Counted from the first letter of the stretch, positions 42,210 to 55,325 are shown. The stretch is DNA of 64,000 nucleotides from Quadrisphaera granulorum (GCF_003149145.1 NZ_QGDQ01000001.1:248001-312000), one strand, 5' to 3'. Notes: generated by a model from the sequence alone, not told the origin. Numbers and translations: made by a program.

Positions 42210-43295
42210 GTGAGCACCCCTGTCGACCGCCTGTCGGCGCTGCTGGCCGAGCACGCCGACGTCGAGCGCCAGCTCGCCGACCCGGCGGTCCACGCCGACG
42301 CAGCGCGCGCCCGCGCGCTGGGCCGCCGCTACGCCGAGCTGGGACGGGTGGCCGCGGCCGCGGCGGCGCGGGAGGCCGCCGTCGCCGACCTCACCGCGGG
42401 CCGTCAGCTGGCCGCGGAGGATGCCGCCTTCGCCGAGGAACTGCCCGCACTGGAGGAGACCGAGCGCGCCAGCGCCGACAAGCTGCGCGAGGTGCTGGCC
42501 CCGCGCGACCCGGAGGACGGCTCCGACGTCATCCTCGAGGTCAAGGCGGGGGAGGGGGGCGAGGAGTCGGCCCTGTTCGCCGGTGACGTGCTGCGGATGT
42601 ACTTGCGCTGGGCGGAGCGCGTCGGCTGGCGCACGGAGGTGCTGTCCTCCACCGATTCCGACCTGGGTGGGTACAAGGACGTGTCCGTCGCGGTGAAGCG
42701 CCGCTCCGGTGACGACAGCCCCGACGGTCCGTGGGCCCGGCTGAAGTTCGAGGGCGGCGTACACCGCGTCCAGCGCGTGCCGGTCACGGAGTCGCAGGGA
42801 CGCATCCACACCTCAGCCGTCGGCGTCCTCGTCGTCCCGGAGGTCGAGGACGCCGGCGACGTGGAGATCAGCCAGAACGACCTGCGCATCGACGTCTTCA
42901 GGTCGTCGGGGCCGGGCGGGCAGAGCGTCAACACCACCGACTCCGCCGTGCGCATCACCCACCTCCCCACCGGCACGGTGGTGAGCTGCCAGAACGAGAA
43001 AAGCCAGCTGCAGAACCGCGAGCAGGCGATGCGCATCCTACGGGCGCGCCTACGTGCCGCGCAGCTGGAGGCCGCCGAGGCGTCAGCCGCGGCCGCGCGC
43101 CGCTCGCAGGTGCGCACGGTGGACAGGTCCGAGCGGATCCGCACCTACAACTACCCCGAGAACCGCATCAGCGACCACCGCACCGGCTACAAGGCGTACA
43201 ACCTCGACCAGGTGCTCGCCGGAGACCTCGACCCGGTGGTCCAGTCCTGCGTCGACGCCGACCTCGCCGCCCGCCTCGCCGACGCCGGTGCCTGA
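42210..43295 (+). CDS. prfA: Peptide chain release factor 1 (RF1)
   Basis: A 361-residue release factor reading UAA and UAG. The PxT tripeptide anticodon is seen in [14 protein letters not shown] (PVT), and the GGQ loop in [17 protein letters not shown]. The [23 protein letters not shown] segment is also diagnostic. Start GTG 42210 with AGGAGA seven bases upstream. The prmC gene, whose product methylates the GGQ glutamine, overlaps its 3' end by eight bases, so factor and modifier are coupled. Confidence 0.95.
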   Translation: MSTPVDRLSALLAEHADVERQLADPAVHADAARARALGRRYAELGRVAAAAAAREAAVADLTAGRQLAAEDAAFAEELPALEETERASADKLREVLAPRDPEDGSDVILEVKAGEGGEESALFAGDVLRMYLRWAERVGWRTEVLSSTDSDLGGYKDVSVAVKRRSGDDSPDGPWARLKFEGGVHRVQRVPVTESQGRIHTSAVGVLVVPEVEDAGDVEISQNDLRIDVFRSSGPGGQSVNTTDSAVRITHLPTGTVVSCQNEKSQLQNREQAMRILRARLRAAQLEAAEASAAAARRSQVRTVDRSERIRTYNYPENRISDHRTGYKAYNLDQVLAGDLDPVVQSCVDADLAARLADAGA

Positions 43296-44232
43296 GCTGC
43301 GGGTCCCCGAGGTCGCTGGGGCGCGCGGCGGCGACCTCGCGGCCGTCCTGCGTGCCACCCGGCAGCGCCTGGCCGCCGCGGGCGTCCCCTCGCCGGCCGC
43401 GGACGCCGACCTGCTGGCCGGTCACGTCCTCGGCCTCGGGCTCGGGGAACTGCGGGCCGCGGCACTGCGAGGCGCCGCCCTGGCGCCCGAGCAGGCGGGG
43501 GAGCTGGCGGCCCTGGTCGCCCGACGCGAGGCGCGCGAGCCGCTGCAGCACCTCCTGGGGACGGCGCCGTTCCGCAGGCTCGAGCTCCTGGTGGGCCCGG
43601 GCGTCTTCGTGCCCCGGCCCGAGACGGAGACCACCGCGGGGCTGGCCGTCGAGGCCGCCGCCGCGGTCGCGGCCACCGGCCGCTCGCCGCTCGTGGTGGA
43701 CCTGTGCACCGGCTCGGCCGCCATTGCGCTGGCCGTGGCCGACGAGGTGCCGACCGCGCGCGTCGTCGCCGTCGAACTCGACCCGGCCGCGCGCGCCTGG
43801 GCCCAGCGCAACGTCCAGGGGCACTCCCAGGACGGCGGCGCGGGGGATCGGGTGCGGCTCGTGGCCGGCGACGCGACGTCGCCGGAGGTGATCCCCGACC
43901 TGGACGGCGACGTCGACGTCGTCGTCTCCAACCCGCCGTACGTGCCGCCGGGGGCGGTGCCCCGCGAGCCGGAGGTGCGCGACCACGACCCAGCCCTCGC
44001 CCTGTGGGGCGGTGGGGACGACGGCCTGCTCGTGCCCCGCGGCGTGCTCGCCCGAGCTGCGGCGCTGCTGCGGCCGGGGGGATTCGTCGTCGTCGAGCAC
44101 GCCGAGGTGCAGGGCGCCGCGCTCCGCGCGCTGCTGGTCGCGCCCACCTGGGTGGGCGCGACCACTCACGACGACGCCACCGGCCGCCCCCGCGCGACGA
44201 GCGCCCGCCTCGCTCAGCCAGCTGCCGGCTAG
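43288..44232 (+). CDS. prmC: Release factor glutamine methyltransferase
   Basis: A 314-residue SAM-dependent enzyme that N5-methylates the GGQ glutamine of RF1 and RF2. The N-terminal helical domain (~15-90) ends with [20 protein letters not shown]; the Rossmann domain carries [20 protein letters not shown] (SAM loop) and the catalytic NPPYVPP motif in [11 protein letters not shown]. Start GTG 43288, eight bases inside prfA. Both of its substrates, prfA and prfB, are in this window. Confidence 0.93.
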   Translation: MPELRVPEVAGARGGDLAAVLRATRQRLAAAGVPSPAADADLLAGHVLGLGLGELRAAALRGAALAPEQAGELAALVARREAREPLQHLLGTAPFRRLELLVGPGVFVPRPETETTAGLAVEAAAAVAATGRSPLVVDLCTGSAAIALAVADEVPTARVVAVELDPAARAWAQRNVQGHSQDGGAGDRVRLVAGDATSPEVIPDLDGDVDVVVSNPPYVPPGAVPREPEVRDHDPALALWGGGDDGLLVPRGVLARAAALLRPGGFVVVEHAEVQGAALRALLVAPTWVGATTHDDATGRPRATSARLAQPAAG

Positions 44233-44276
44233 CGCGCCGCCAGGCTTCGCCGCGGCGCAGTGACACACTGGTCGGC

Positions 44277-44939
44277 GTGAGCAGCCGCTACGACTGCACC
44301 GACCCCGCTGCCCGCGAGGCGGGCCTGCGCCACGCCCGTGACGCCCTCGCCCGGGGCGAGCTGGTGGTCTTCCCCACGGACACGGTGCACGGCATCGCCG
44401 CCGACGCGTTCGACCCCGAGGCGGTCGCCCGCCTGCTGGCCGCCAAGGGGCGCGGCCGGGCGATGCCGCCGCCGGTGCTCGTCTCCGACGTCGCCGTCCT
44501 CGACGGCCTCGCCGCGGGCGTCCCGGCCACGGCCCGCGCGCTCGCGGAGGCCTTCTGGCCGGGAGGCCTCACCCTCGTGTGCCGCGCACAACCGTCGTTG
44601 CGCTGGGACCTGGGAGACACCGGCGGCACCGTGGCGGTGCGCGTGCCTAACCACGACCTCGTGCGCGAGCTGCTGCGCTCGACCGGCCCGCTGGCCGTGA
44701 GCAGCGCCAACAAGACCGGCAGGCCCGCGGCAACCTCTGCCGCCGAGGCCGAGGAGCAGCTGGGCGACGTGGTGGCCGCCTACCTCGACGACGGATCGCC
44801 GGCCCGCACCGACGCCCCGCCCTCCACCATCGTCGACGCCACCGGAGAGCAGCTGCGCGTGCTGCGCCGCGGCGCCGTCTCGACGGCCGCGCTGCGGGCG
44901 GTGGCCCCCGTCGAGGACGACGACGAGCCCACCGGGTGA
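44277..44939 (+). CDS. L-threonylcarbamoyladenylate synthase (Sua5/YrdC)
   Basis: A 220-residue enzyme that makes threonylcarbamoyl-AMP from threonine, bicarbonate and ATP, for the t6A37 modification of ANN-decoding tRNAs. FPTDTVHGIAADAFDPEAVARLLAAKGRGRAMPPPVLV, EAFWPGGLTLVCRAQPSL, VAVRVPNHDLVRELL and SSANKTG form the YrdC nucleotide-binding basin. The usual KxR motif is KGRGR here. Lacks the C-terminal Sua5 domain, so it is the short YrdC form. Start GTG 44277. WecA overlaps its stop (GTGA). Confidence 0.92.
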   Translation: MSSRYDCTDPAAREAGLRHARDALARGELVVFPTDTVHGIAADAFDPEAVARLLAAKGRGRAMPPPVLVSDVAVLDGLAAGVPATARALAEAFWPGGLTLVCRAQPSLRWDLGDTGGTVAVRVPNHDLVRELLRSTGPLAVSSANKTGRPAATSAAEAEEQLGDVVAAYLDDGSPARTDAPPSTIVDATGEQLRVLRRGAVSTAALRAVAPVEDDDEPTG

Positions 44940-46192
44940 GGGCGTACCTGCTCCTGCTGCTCATCGCGGCGGGCACCACCTACCTCGCGACGCCCCTGGT
45001 GCGCCGGATGGCGGAGCGCGCCGGTGCGCTGAGCCCCGTGCGGGACCGCGACGTCCACTCCGTGCCCACCCCGCGGCTCGGTGGGTTGGCGATGCTCGCT
45101 GGGGTGGCGGTGGCGTTCGCCGCCGCGAGCCAGATGCCGTTCCTGTCCGACCTGTTCAGCGACTCCCGCCAGCCGTGGGCAGTGCTCGGCGCCGCCGCGA
45201 TCGTCAGCCTCCTGGGCGTCGCCGACGACGTGTGGGGCCTGGACCCGCTGACCAAGCTCGCCGGGCAGGTCCTCGCGGCCGGTCTCATGGCGTGGCAGGG
45301 CGTGCAGCTGCTGGGACTGCCCTGGGGCGGAGGGCTGGTGGTCGGGTCGGGCGGCCTGCTGCTCACGGTGACCGTGCTCGCCGTCGTCGTCGCGGTCAAC
45401 GCGGTGAACTTCGTCGACGGGCTCGACGGGCTGGCCGCGGGCGTCGTCGGCATCGGGGGAGCGGCGTTCTTCGTCTACTCCTACCTGCTGACGCGCTCGG
45501 TGAGCACCGACAACTACGCCAACCTCGCGTCGATGACGGTCGCGGTGCTCGTGGGCGTCTGCCTGGGCTTCCTGCCGCACAACGTGCACCCCGCGCGCAT
45601 CTTCATGGGCGACTCGGGCTCCATGCTCATCGGCCTGCTGCTCGCGGCCTCCGCCGTCTCGGTGAACGGCAGGTTCGACCCGGCGGCCCTGGGCCAGGTC
45701 ACCGGCGCCCAGGTGGCACCGTTGCTGCTGCCGGTGCTCCTGCCGATCGCGGTGCTGTTGCTGCCCCTGACCGACCTCGTCCTGGCCGTCGTGCGACGCA
45801 TGCTCGCAGGGCAGTCACCGTTCGCCGCGGACAAGCTCCACCTGCACCATCGGCTGCTGTCACTGGGACACACGCACGGTCGCGCCGTGCTCGTGCTGTG
45901 GCTGTGGACGGCCGTGGTCTCCTTCGGGGCGATCTCGCCGGCCTTCGTGCCGCTGCACGTCGCGCTGCCCGGGTGGGGTGTCGCGCTGGCGGTGGCAGTG
46001 GTGGTCACGCTCGGACCTGCCCGCCGCCGGTCGCGCACGCACGGGCCGGTGCTGCTCAAACGCCGTGGCGGACCCGGCGCCGGTGCGTCCGATCGGGTGA
46101 GGCGTGCGTCACGTCCCCAGACCCCCACAGACCAGGAGGGGAGCCCCGAACGGGCGTCCGCGCCGACCGGAGGGCCGACGCCGCGCGGCTAG
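44936..46192 (+). CDS. wecA: Undecaprenyl/decaprenyl-phosphate sugar-1-phosphate transferase (WecA/MraY family)
   Basis: A 418-residue membrane enzyme with about eleven TM helices. Loop motifs: VHSVPTPRLGGLAMLAG, the Mg-binding LGVADDVWGLDPLTKL, NAVNFVDGLDGLAAG, IFMGDSGSMLIG and the HLHHRLLSLGHTHG His motif. It transfers GlcNAc-1-P to a polyprenyl phosphate, the first step of arabinogalactan/teichoic or other cell-wall glycan linkage units. It occupies the position of mycobacterial rfe/wecA. The C-terminal ~70 residues are disordered. Start GTG 44936 overlaps the YrdC gene stop. Confidence 0.93.
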   Translation: MRAYLLLLLIAAGTTYLATPLVRRMAERAGALSPVRDRDVHSVPTPRLGGLAMLAGVAVAFAAASQMPFLSDLFSDSRQPWAVLGAAAIVSLLGVADDVWGLDPLTKLAGQVLAAGLMAWQGVQLLGLPWGGGLVVGSGGLLLTVTVLAVVVAVNAVNFVDGLDGLAAGVVGIGGAAFFVYSYLLTRSVSTDNYANLASMTVAVLVGVCLGFLPHNVHPARIFMGDSGSMLIGLLLAASAVSVNGRFDPAALGQVTGAQVAPLLLPVLLPIAVLLLPLTDLVLAVVRRMLAGQSPFAADKLHLHHRLLSLGHTHGRAVLVLWLWTAVVSFGAISPAFVPLHVALPGWGVALAVAVVVTLGPARRRSRTHGPVLLKRRGGPGAGASDRVRRASRPQTPTDQEGSPERASAPTGGPTPRG

Positions 46193-46231
46193 GATCGCCG
46201 CGCCACCCGCCACCGACGTCTGGAGACACCC

Positions 46232-46678
46232 GTGCAGGCCTCGCGCCCGCAGGACCCCTACCGCGCCATGCTCCTGGGCGGCTCGCTGCCCGCCGCCGCC
46301 CTCGCCGTCGTCGCGGTGGTGGTGTTCACGATCCTCGACGGTGGCCGCGGCGCAGTGGGCGCCGTCACCGCTGCGCTGCTGGTGGGACTCACGTTTGCGT
46401 CCAGCGTGGTCGTGCTCCAGCGGGTCCGCCACCTCGAGCCCGTCATCGTGCTGGGCATCGCCATGGTCAGCTACATGAGCGTGGTGCTGCTGCTCGGCCT
46501 CTTCCTCATCGTCTTCCGTGACGCGACGTGGCTCTCGCCGGTGGCGTTCGCCGTCGCGGCGTGCGCGGTCTCCCTGTCGTGGACCGTCGGGCAGATCGTC
46601 GCCTTCACCAAGGTCCGCACCCTCCTGTTCGAGGAGCAGCCCGCGGCAGACGGCGCAGATCGCGGCGCAGGTCGGTGA
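46232..46678 (+). CDS. AtpI-like membrane protein (ATP synthase protein I)
   Basis: A 148-residue protein with four TM segments (AMLLGGSLPAAALAVVAVVVFTI; AVTAALLVGLTFASSVVVLQRV; EPVIVLGIAMVSYMSVVLLLGLFLIVF; PVAFAVAACAVSLSWTVGQIVAFTK). Position directly before atpB and size match the actinobacterial AtpI-like protein (Rv1303 position), thought to help c-ring assembly or Mg transport. Start GTG 46232 with GGAGA upstream. Similarity to E. coli AtpI is low; the call rests partly on context. A 154-base gap to atpB follows. Confidence 0.8.
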   Translation: MQASRPQDPYRAMLLGGSLPAAALAVVAVVVFTILDGGRGAVGAVTAALLVGLTFASSVVVLQRVRHLEPVIVLGIAMVSYMSVVLLLGLFLIVFRDATWLSPVAFAVAACAVSLSWTVGQIVAFTKVRTLLFEEQPAADGADRGAGR

Positions 46679-46832
46679 CGCCGGTGACCTCGGTGACCCG
46701 GGCGGACGAGCGGGCTCTGGCAGTCCGATACGGTGTTCCCGCTCATGCAGGTGGTGCTCAAGGGCGCGGACGTCGTAGCCCGCGCGTCATCGCACCCACC
46801 CGGCCGCACTTCGACCGAGAGGATGCCCACGG

Positions 46833-47612
46833 ATGATCGGTGTGCCGACTTCAGCGGGCTTCGTGCCCCCGAGTCCCGCCGACTTCTGGCAGCCCCTGAT
46901 CGGTGACGGCGGATTCGCCATCACCCGCCCCATGTTCCTCATGGTGCTGACGACGGCGGCCATTTGCCTGGTACTCGTGCTGGGCACTCGTCGCCTGACG
47001 CTCGTTCCGGGACGTGGGCAGTGGGCGCTCGAGGGCGTCTACGGCTTCGTACGTAACTCGGTCGGCCGCGACGTCATTGGCGCTGCCCATGTGCGGCCCT
47101 ACCTTGGCCTGCTTCTGGCGATCTTCACGCTGGTGCTCGTCAACAACGTCATGGGCATCACGCCGCTGGTGCAGTACCCGACTTTCAGCCGCATCGGTTT
47201 CCCGATCGTGCTGGCAGTCGCGGTCTGGGCGGTCTACCTCGTGGCGCACGTCCGCCGGAACGGCCTCATCGGCTTCCTGAAGCACCTCGTGCCCCCGGGT
47301 CTGCCGGTGTTCGCGGTGCCGGTCGTGTTCGTCCTCGAGCTCCTGACCTTCCTCGTCATCCGGCCGGTCACGCTGGCGCTACGTCTGTTCGGCAACATGT
47401 TTGCCGGTCACACGCTGCTGCTGCTGTTCGCGCTGGGCGGCGAGTTCATGCTGCTCCACGGTGGAGCCTTCCTGAAGGTCGTGTCCGTCCCGACCTTCGC
47501 CATCTTCTTCTTCATCACGGCCTTCGAGATCCTTGTCTCGTTCCTGCAGGCCTACGTCTTCGTCCTCCTGACCTCGCTGTACATCGCCGAGGTCTACGCA
47601 GACGACCACTAG
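46833..47612 (+). CDS. atpB: ATP synthase subunit a
   Basis: A 259-residue membrane subunit forming the proton half-channels beside the c-ring. Conserved C-terminal helix PVTLALRLFGNMFAGHTLLLLFALGG includes the essential Arg, and FEILVSFLQAYVFVLLTSLYIAEVYADDH closes the protein. NNVMGITPLVQYPTFSRIGFP is typical for actinobacteria. Start ATG 46833 after GAGAGGA. Heads atpBEFHAGDC. A -10-like TACGGT (about 46731) precedes it. Confidence 0.96.
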   Translation: MIGVPTSAGFVPPSPADFWQPLIGDGGFAITRPMFLMVLTTAAICLVLVLGTRRLTLVPGRGQWALEGVYGFVRNSVGRDVIGAAHVRPYLGLLLAIFTLVLVNNVMGITPLVQYPTFSRIGFPIVLAVAVWAVYLVAHVRRNGLIGFLKHLVPPGLPVFAVPVVFVLELLTFLVIRPVTLALRLFGNMFAGHTLLLLFALGGEFMLLHGGAFLKVVSVPTFAIFFFITAFEILVSFLQAYVFVLLTSLYIAEVYADDH

Positions 47613-48524
<912 letters not shown>

Positions 48525-48525
<1 letters not shown>

Positions 48526-49334
48526 TGCGCGGCGCTTCGCGAGACTCCCTCGCCGCGGCCCGGGATCGGCTCGAGCCGCTCCTGGCTCGTGGCGGTGCTT
48601 CGGCCCTCGGGCAGGAGCTGTACGCGGTGGCAGGCCTCCTCGACTCCTCGGTCGGGCTGCGCCGCGCCCTCACGGACAGCACGCGTACCGAGACCGACCG
48701 GGCCGCGCTGGCCCAGAAGCTGCTGGCCCGCCAGGTCTCCGGTCCCACGCTCGACGTGGTCTCCGGCCTGGTGCGGTCGCGGTGGTCGGAGCAGCGTGAC
48801 CTGGGCGACGCCCTCGAGGCGCTCGGAACGCAGGCCATGCTGGCCGGCGCCGAGTCCGACCGGGTGCTCGACACCGTCGAGGACGAGCTGTTCCGGTTCT
48901 CGCGCCTCGTCGCCGGCGACCGTGCTCTCGCGGCCGCCCTCGACGATGGCCGTGCCACCCCGGCGCAGCGGGGAGCCCTGGTCGATGACCTGCTGGCCCG
49001 CCGCGCCGACCCCACGACGACGGCGCTGGTGCGCCAGGTGGTGACCGCCCCCCGCGGTCGCCGCGTCGCGGCCTCCCTCGAGGACCTCCTCGAGGCTGCC
49101 GCAGAGCGCCGCTCGCGTCTGCTCGCCGTCGTGACCGCTGCGGTGCCGCTCACCGCGGTGCAGCGGCAGCGCCTGGCCGCGGGGCTCACCCGCGTCTACG
49201 GCAAGCGGGTCCAGGTCCAGGTGGACGTCGACCCCGAGGTGCTCGGCGGCCTGCGCGTGCAGGTCGGCGGAGAGGTCCTCGACGCGACCACCGCCAGCCG
49301 CCTCGCGGCGGCCCGTCGGCGCGTGGTCGGCTGA
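48525..49334 (+). CDS. atpH: ATP synthase subunit delta
   Basis: A 269-residue peripheral-stalk subunit that links b to the F1 head. The N-terminal helical domain and the conserved C-terminal [62 protein letters not shown] are clear. It is ~90 residues longer than E. coli delta but lacks the b-like membrane part that fuses to delta in mycobacteria (about 446 residues). Start ATG 48525 overlaps the atpF stop. Confidence 0.94.
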
Positions 49335-49419
49335 CCTCGCTCCAGCGGGGACACTGATAGACGACGCACGACCTCTCCACACCACGTACCACTTGACGAT
49401 CAGGGAGCAGGAACAAACG

Positions 49420-51048
49420 ATGGCGGAGCTGACGATCCGGCCTGAGGAGATCCGCGGCGCGCTGGAGGACTTCGTCTCCTCCTTCACGCCCGGCGGGAGC
49501 TCCCGTGAGGAGATCGGCACGGTCACCGAGGCCGGTGACGGCATCGCCCGCATCGAGGGCCTGCCCGGCGCCATGGCCAACGAGCTGCTCCGCTTCGAGG
49601 ACGGCACGCTGGGCCTCGCGCTGAACCTCGAGGAGCGCGAGATCGGCGCCATCGTCCTGGGCGAGTTCGCCGGGATCGAAGCCGGTCAGCCGGTGCACCG
49701 CACGGGTGAGGTGCTGTCGGCGCCCGTTGGCGACGCCTTCCTCGGTCGCGTGGTCGACCCGCTGGGTAACCCGATCGACGGCCTGGGCGAGATCAAGGCC
49801 GAAGGCACCCGCGCCCTCGAGCTGCAGGCGCCCACGGTCGTGCAGCGCAAGTCGGTGCACGAGCCGCTGCAGACCGGCATCAAGGCCATCGACGCGATGA
49901 TCCCGATCGGCCGCGGCCAGCGCGAGCTCATCATCGGTGACCGCCAGACCGGCAAGACGGCGATCGCGCTCGACACGATCATCAACCAGAAGGCCAACTG
50001 GGACTCGGGCGACCCGAAGAAGCAGGTCCGCTGCATCTACGTGGGAATCGGCCAGAAGGGCTCCACGATCGCCTCTGTGCGCGGCGCCCTCGAGGAGGCC
50101 GGCGCGATGGAGTACACGACCATCGTGGCCTCGCCCGCCTCTGACCCGGCCGGCTTCAAGTACCTCGCTCCCTACACCGGCTCGGCCATCGGCCAGCACT
50201 GGATGTACGGCGGCAAGCACGTCCTGATCATCTTCGACGACCTGTCCAAGCAGGCCGAGGCCTACCGCGCCGTGTCGCTGCTGCTGCGCCGCCCGCCGGG
50301 CCGCGAGGCGTACCCGGGTGACGTCTTCTACTTGCACTCCCGGCTGCTGGAGCGTTGCGCGAAGCTCTCCGACGAGCTCGGCGCCGGCTCCATGACGGGT
50401 CTGCCGATCATCGAGACGAAGGCCAACGACGTCTCGGCGTACATCCCGACCAACGTCATCTCCATCACGGACGGGCAGATCTTCCTCCAGTCCGACCTCT
50501 TCAACGCCAACCAGCGCCCCGCCGTCGACGTCGGCATCTCGGTGTCGCGCGTCGGTGGTGACGCCCAGATCAAGGCGATGAAGAAGGTGTCCGGCACGCT
50601 CAAGCTCGAGCTGGCCCAGTACCGCTCGCTGCAGGCGTTCGCGCTGTTCGCCTCCGACCTCGACGCCGCCAGCCGCAACCAGCTGGCCCGCGGTGAGCGC
50701 CTGACCGAGCTGCTCAAGCAGCCGCAGTACACGCCCTACCCGGTCGAGGAGCAGGTCGTGTCCGTCTGGGCCGGCACCAAGGGCAAGATGGACAAGATCC
50801 CCGTCGCGGACGTGCGCCGCTGGGAGTCCGAGCTGCTCGACTACCTGCGTCGCCACGACATCGCGCTCGGCACCATCCGGGAAACCGGCCAGCTCGGTGA
50901 CGACACGGTGGCCGCCCTCAACAAGGCCGTCGACGAGTTCAACGCGACCTTCCGCACCTCCGAGGAGGGCGGCGGCCTTGACGACGGCGCGGCTGCAGGC
51001 GCACTGGACGACGTCCAGAACGAGCAGATCGTCCGGCAGAAGTCCTGA
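49420..51048 (+). CDS. atpA: ATP synthase subunit alpha
   Basis: A 542-residue regulatory nucleotide-binding subunit of F1. Walker A GDRQTGKT at 173-180, [49 protein letters not shown], and [17 protein letters not shown]. The C-terminal extension (~510-542: [27 protein letters not shown]) resembles the regulatory C-terminal extension known in mycobacterial alpha, though sequence identity is not claimed. Start ATG 49420 ([10 protein letters not shown]); an upstream in-frame start adds nine residues within the ribosome site. Confidence 0.96.
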   Translation: MAELTIRPEEIRGALEDFVSSFTPGGSSREEIGTVTEAGDGIARIEGLPGAMANELLRFEDGTLGLALNLEEREIGAIVLGEFAGIEAGQPVHRTGEVLSAPVGDAFLGRVVDPLGNPIDGLGEIKAEGTRALELQAPTVVQRKSVHEPLQTGIKAIDAMIPIGRGQRELIIGDRQTGKTAIALDTIINQKANWDSGDPKKQVRCIYVGIGQKGSTIASVRGALEEAGAMEYTTIVASPASDPAGFKYLAPYTGSAIGQHWMYGGKHVLIIFDDLSKQAEAYRAVSLLLRRPPGREAYPGDVFYLHSRLLERCAKLSDELGAGSMTGLPIIETKANDVSAYIPTNVISITDGQIFLQSDLFNANQRPAVDVGISVSRVGGDAQIKAMKKVSGTLKLELAQYRSLQAFALFASDLDAASRNQLARGERLTELLKQPQYTPYPVEEQVVSVWAGTKGKMDKIPVADVRRWESELLDYLRRHDIALGTIRETGQLGDDTVAALNKAVDEFNATFRTSEEGGGLDDGAAAGALDDVQNEQIVRQKS

Positions 51049-51092
51049 CGTGTTCGCCCTGACGATGACGACGATGACGAGGGGAGGCACCG

Positions 51093-51992
51093 GTGGCCGG
51101 TCAGCTGCGTGAGTACCGCGGTCGCATCAAGTCGACCAAGTCGATCCAGAAGATCTTCCGCGCGATGGAGCTCATCGCCACGTCGCGGATCGCCAAGGCG
51201 CGCCAGGCCGTCGCGGCCTCCAGCCCCTACGCCCGGGCGCTGACCCGCGCGGTCTCCGCCGTGGCGACCTACACCGACGCCGAGCACCCGCTGCTCACCG
51301 AGCGGGAGAACCCGCAGCGGGCGGCGGTGCTCGTGGTCACCAGTGACCGCGGCATGGCAGGCGCCTACTCCTCGAACACGCTCCGGGAGGCCGAGCGCCT
51401 CATCGTGACGCTGCGCGAGCGCGGCGTGGAGCCCGTCCTCTACGTGCTCGGCCGCAAGGGCGTCACGTACTTCCGCTTCCGGCGTCGCGACATCGAGGCC
51501 TCCTGGACGGGGAACTCCGAGTCGCCGACCTACGAGATCGCCGACGAGGTCGGCGAGACCCTGGTCGAGGCGTTCCAGCGCGGTGGCGCCGAGGGCGGCG
51601 TGGACGAGATCCACATCGTCTCGACGCGCTTCCTGTCGATGGTGACGCAGGAGCCGCAGGCACTGCGCCTGCTGCCGCTGGAGGTCGTCGAAGGCGTCGA
51701 GGCGCCCCCGTCGCACGAGGTGCTGCCGCTGTACTCCTTCGAGCCGGACCCCGAGACCGTGCTCGACGCGCTCCTGCCCCGGTACATCAGCGCCCGCATC
51801 TTCAACCTGCTCCTGCAGGCCTCCGCCAGCGAGCACGCTGCTCGCCAGCGCGCGATGAAGGCCGCCGGCGACAACGCCGACGACATCATCAAGGACTTCA
51901 CCCGCCTGGCGAACCAGGCGCGCCAGGCCGAGATCACGCAGGAGATCTCCGAGATCGTCAGCGGTGCTGACGCCATGACCTCGGCCCGCTGA
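51093..51992 (+). CDS. atpG: ATP synthase subunit gamma
   Basis: A 299-residue central stalk subunit. The N-terminal helix [39 protein letters not shown] and the C-terminal helix [48 protein letters not shown] pack into the coiled coil that turns in F1. [14 protein letters not shown] starts the Rossmann-like middle domain. Start GTG 51093 following GGGGAGG. Just upstream, 51061-51080 is a GACGAT tandem repeat. Confidence 0.95.
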   Translation: MAGQLREYRGRIKSTKSIQKIFRAMELIATSRIAKARQAVAASSPYARALTRAVSAVATYTDAEHPLLTERENPQRAAVLVVTSDRGMAGAYSSNTLREAERLIVTLRERGVEPVLYVLGRKGVTYFRFRRRDIEASWTGNSESPTYEIADEVGETLVEAFQRGGAEGGVDEIHIVSTRFLSMVTQEPQALRLLPLEVVEGVEAPPSHEVLPLYSFEPDPETVLDALLPRYISARIFNLLLQASASEHAARQRAMKAAGDNADDIIKDFTRLANQARQAEITQEISEIVSGADAMTSAR

Positions 51993-52015
51993 CCACCGCC
52001 TAGTTCGTCCGCTGA

Positions 52016-53756
<1,741 letters not shown>

Positions 53757-53760
<4 letters not shown>

Positions 53761-53789
53761 CGCTGACCAGCAGCTGACAGCCAGCTGAC
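53757..53789 (+). repeat. TGA-rich tandem repeats at the end of atpC
   Basis: After the atpC stop (53758-53760), TGA recurs at 53764, 53775 and 53786 (offsets 6, 17, 28), so all three frames are closed. CAGCTGAC occurs twice with an 11-bp period (53771-53778, 53782-53789). Confidence 0.75.
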
Positions 53790-53793
53790 GGGA

Positions 53794-54240
53794 GTGCCCC
53801 TCGACGTCCTCCTCCTGGACGCCGCGATCGCCGCGGCGTCGGTGCTGGTGCTGCTCGGGCTCCTGCTCCTGGGGGTCGCGCTGCGGCGTCGTGCTCTTGT
53901 CAGCGTGCCGGGCAGCTTCGAGTGCTCGGTGCGGCGCCGCGGGCGGGCATGGTCTTCGGGCATCGGCAGGTTCGGCAGCCATCACGTGCAGTGGTGGGGT
54001 GTGATCTCGCTGAGGCCCGGGCCACGCTCGACGTGGGCGCGCACCGACCTCGAAGTCGTGGGTCGGCGTGCGCCGAGCGCTGAGGAGTCGGTATCGCTGC
54101 AGCCCGGCGACGTCGTCGTGCGGTGCACCCACCGGGGCGCCTGTCTGGAGCTCGGCATGACCTCCGACGCGGCCACAGGGTTCATCTCGTGGCTCGAGGC
54201 GGCTCCTCCGGGCTCCCCGGAGGGCCGCCCGGCGCTCTGA
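53794..54240 (+). CDS. DUF2550 membrane-anchored protein
   Basis: A 148-residue protein: one N-terminal TM helix (LLDAAIAAASVLVLLGLLLLGVALRRRAL), then a small beta domain (VPGSFECSVRRRGRAWSSGIGRFGSHHVQWWGVISLRPGPRSTWARTDLEVVGRRAPSAEE) characteristic of DUF2550, which follows atpC in many actinobacteria (Rv1312 position). Role unknown; conserved linkage hints at an ATP-synthase or envelope connection. Start GTG 53794, with GGGA directly upstream. Confidence 0.85.
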   Translation: MPLDVLLLDAAIAAASVLVLLGLLLLGVALRRRALVSVPGSFECSVRRRGRAWSSGIGRFGSHHVQWWGVISLRPGPRSTWARTDLEVVGRRAPSAEESVSLQPGDVVVRCTHRGACLELGMTSDAATGFISWLEAAPPGSPEGRPAL

Positions 54241-54266
54241 GTCGCCCCTAGCGCCCTGGGGAGACG

Positions 54267-54623
54267 TCAAGCGGCGTCGAGCAGGGCCCGGGCCACCCGG
54301 GCGTCCTCGGGGAAGACCAGCACCCGCGGACCGTCGGTGGTGGGCGCCAGCGTGGCGCGTACGCCCGCCGCTTCGAGGCGTTGACGGTCCACTTCGGCCT
54401 CGACGAACGTCCCTGGTTCACTGACGACGACGAGCAACCCGTACTCGCTGGCCCGCCCGGTGCGCGGCTTCTTGGTCACGAGCGAGTGGCCTCGCGAGAA
54501 CGTCCAGCGCAGCGCCAGCACCAGAACTCCGAGCATCAGCAGGGACAGGGCGAAGGTGCCCCACGCGCTGCCGACCGCGACGCCGCTCACCCGCACATGG
54601 TGCGTCAGCGCAGCTCGCGCCAC
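54267..54623 (-). CDS. Single-TM protein with DUF2007-like C-terminal domain
   Basis: A 118-residue protein (start GTG 54623; inner GTGs at 54596 and 54590 are alternatives). One TM helix (WGTFALSLLMLGVLVLALRWTF), a basic linker, then ~50 residues resembling DUF2007 (EPGTFVEAEVDRQRLEAAGVRATLAPTTDGPRVLVFPEDARVARALLDAA), a domain described as a putative signal-transducing fold. The start is seven bases after the nucS stop, so it is the second gene of a nucS operon. Function unknown. Confidence 0.65.
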   Translation of the reverse strand: MARAALTHHVRVSGVAVGSAWGTFALSLLMLGVLVLALRWTFSRGHSLVTKKPRTGRASEYGLLVVVSEPGTFVEAEVDRQRLEAAGVRATLAPTTDGPRVLVFPEDARVARALLDAA

Positions 54624-54629
54624 CAGCCC

Positions 54630-55325
54630 TCAGAACAGGCGCGACTCCACGTCGTCGACGCCGCGCAGCGCGTCGTAGTCGAGCACGAGGCAGCGGATCC
54701 CGCGGTCGGTGGCCAGCACCCGGGCCTGGGGCCGGATCTCCTGTGCGGCGAGCACTCCCTCGACGGGGGAGAGCAGCGGGTCGCGGTTGAGCAGCTGCAG
54801 GTACCGCGTGAGCTGCTCCACGCCGTCGATCTCCGCGCGCCGCTTGACCTCGACGGCCACGGTGCCGCCGCGGGGAGAGCGCACGAGCAGGTCAACGGGG
54901 CCGATCGCCGTGGGGTACTCGCGGCGGACGAGCTGGTGGCCCTCTCCGAGCAGCTCCACCTGCTCGGCCAGCAGCTTCTGCAGCTGCGCCTCCACGCCGT
55001 CCTTGACCAGGCCGGGGTCCGTGCCCAGCTCGTGCGTGGAGTCATGGAGGACCTCGTGGACGGCGACGACCAGCCGGTCCTCGGTCTTGGAGGCCTTCAC
55101 CGTCCACACCTCGACAGCGCCCGCCTCCGCGTGGGGACCGGTCGCGGGCTCCACCGCCAGCGTGCACGGCGGGCTCATCCAGTTCAGGGGCTTGTAGGAG
55201 CCGCCGTCGGCGTGGACGAGGACGCTCCCGTCGGCCTTGACGAGCAGCAGCCGCGTCGCGAGGGGCAGGTGGGCATCGAGACGACCTTCGTAGTCGACCG
55301 AGCAGCGGGCGATGACCAAGCGCAC
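54630..55325 (-). CDS. nucS: Mismatch-specific endonuclease NucS
   Basis: A 231-residue nuclease that carries out non-canonical mismatch repair in actinobacteria lacking MutS/MutL, cutting both strands at G-T and similar mismatches. N-terminal DNA-binding domain ([50 protein letters not shown]), then a RecB-like nuclease domain with [21 protein letters not shown] (Asp, Glu, Lys catalytic set) and [12 protein letters not shown]. The C-terminal tail ends DDVESRLF, resembling the beta-clamp-binding tail of NucS. Start GTG 55325. The upstream gap has GGGCCYGA repeats. Confidence 0.92.
   Translation of the reverse strand: MRLVIARCSVDYEGRLDAHLPLATRLLLVKADGSVLVHADGGSYKPLNWMSPPCTLAVEPATGPHAEAGAVEVWTVKASKTEDRLVVAVHEVLHDSTHELGTDPGLVKDGVEAQLQKLLAEQVELLGEGHQLVRREYPTAIGPVDLLVRSPRGGTVAVEVKRRAEIDGVEQLTRYLQLLNRDPLLSPVEGVLAAQEIRPQARVLATDRGIRCLVLDYDALRGVDDVESRLF

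Noticed and set aside
49186-51090. A 634-codon minus-strand frame across atpA
   Set aside because: Antisense to an unambiguous ATP synthase alpha gene; no ribosome site and no family resemblance.
53761-53793. AtpC shortening as a frameshift artefact
   Set aside because: Too few bases remain before DUF2550 to encode the missing ~40 residues in any frame.
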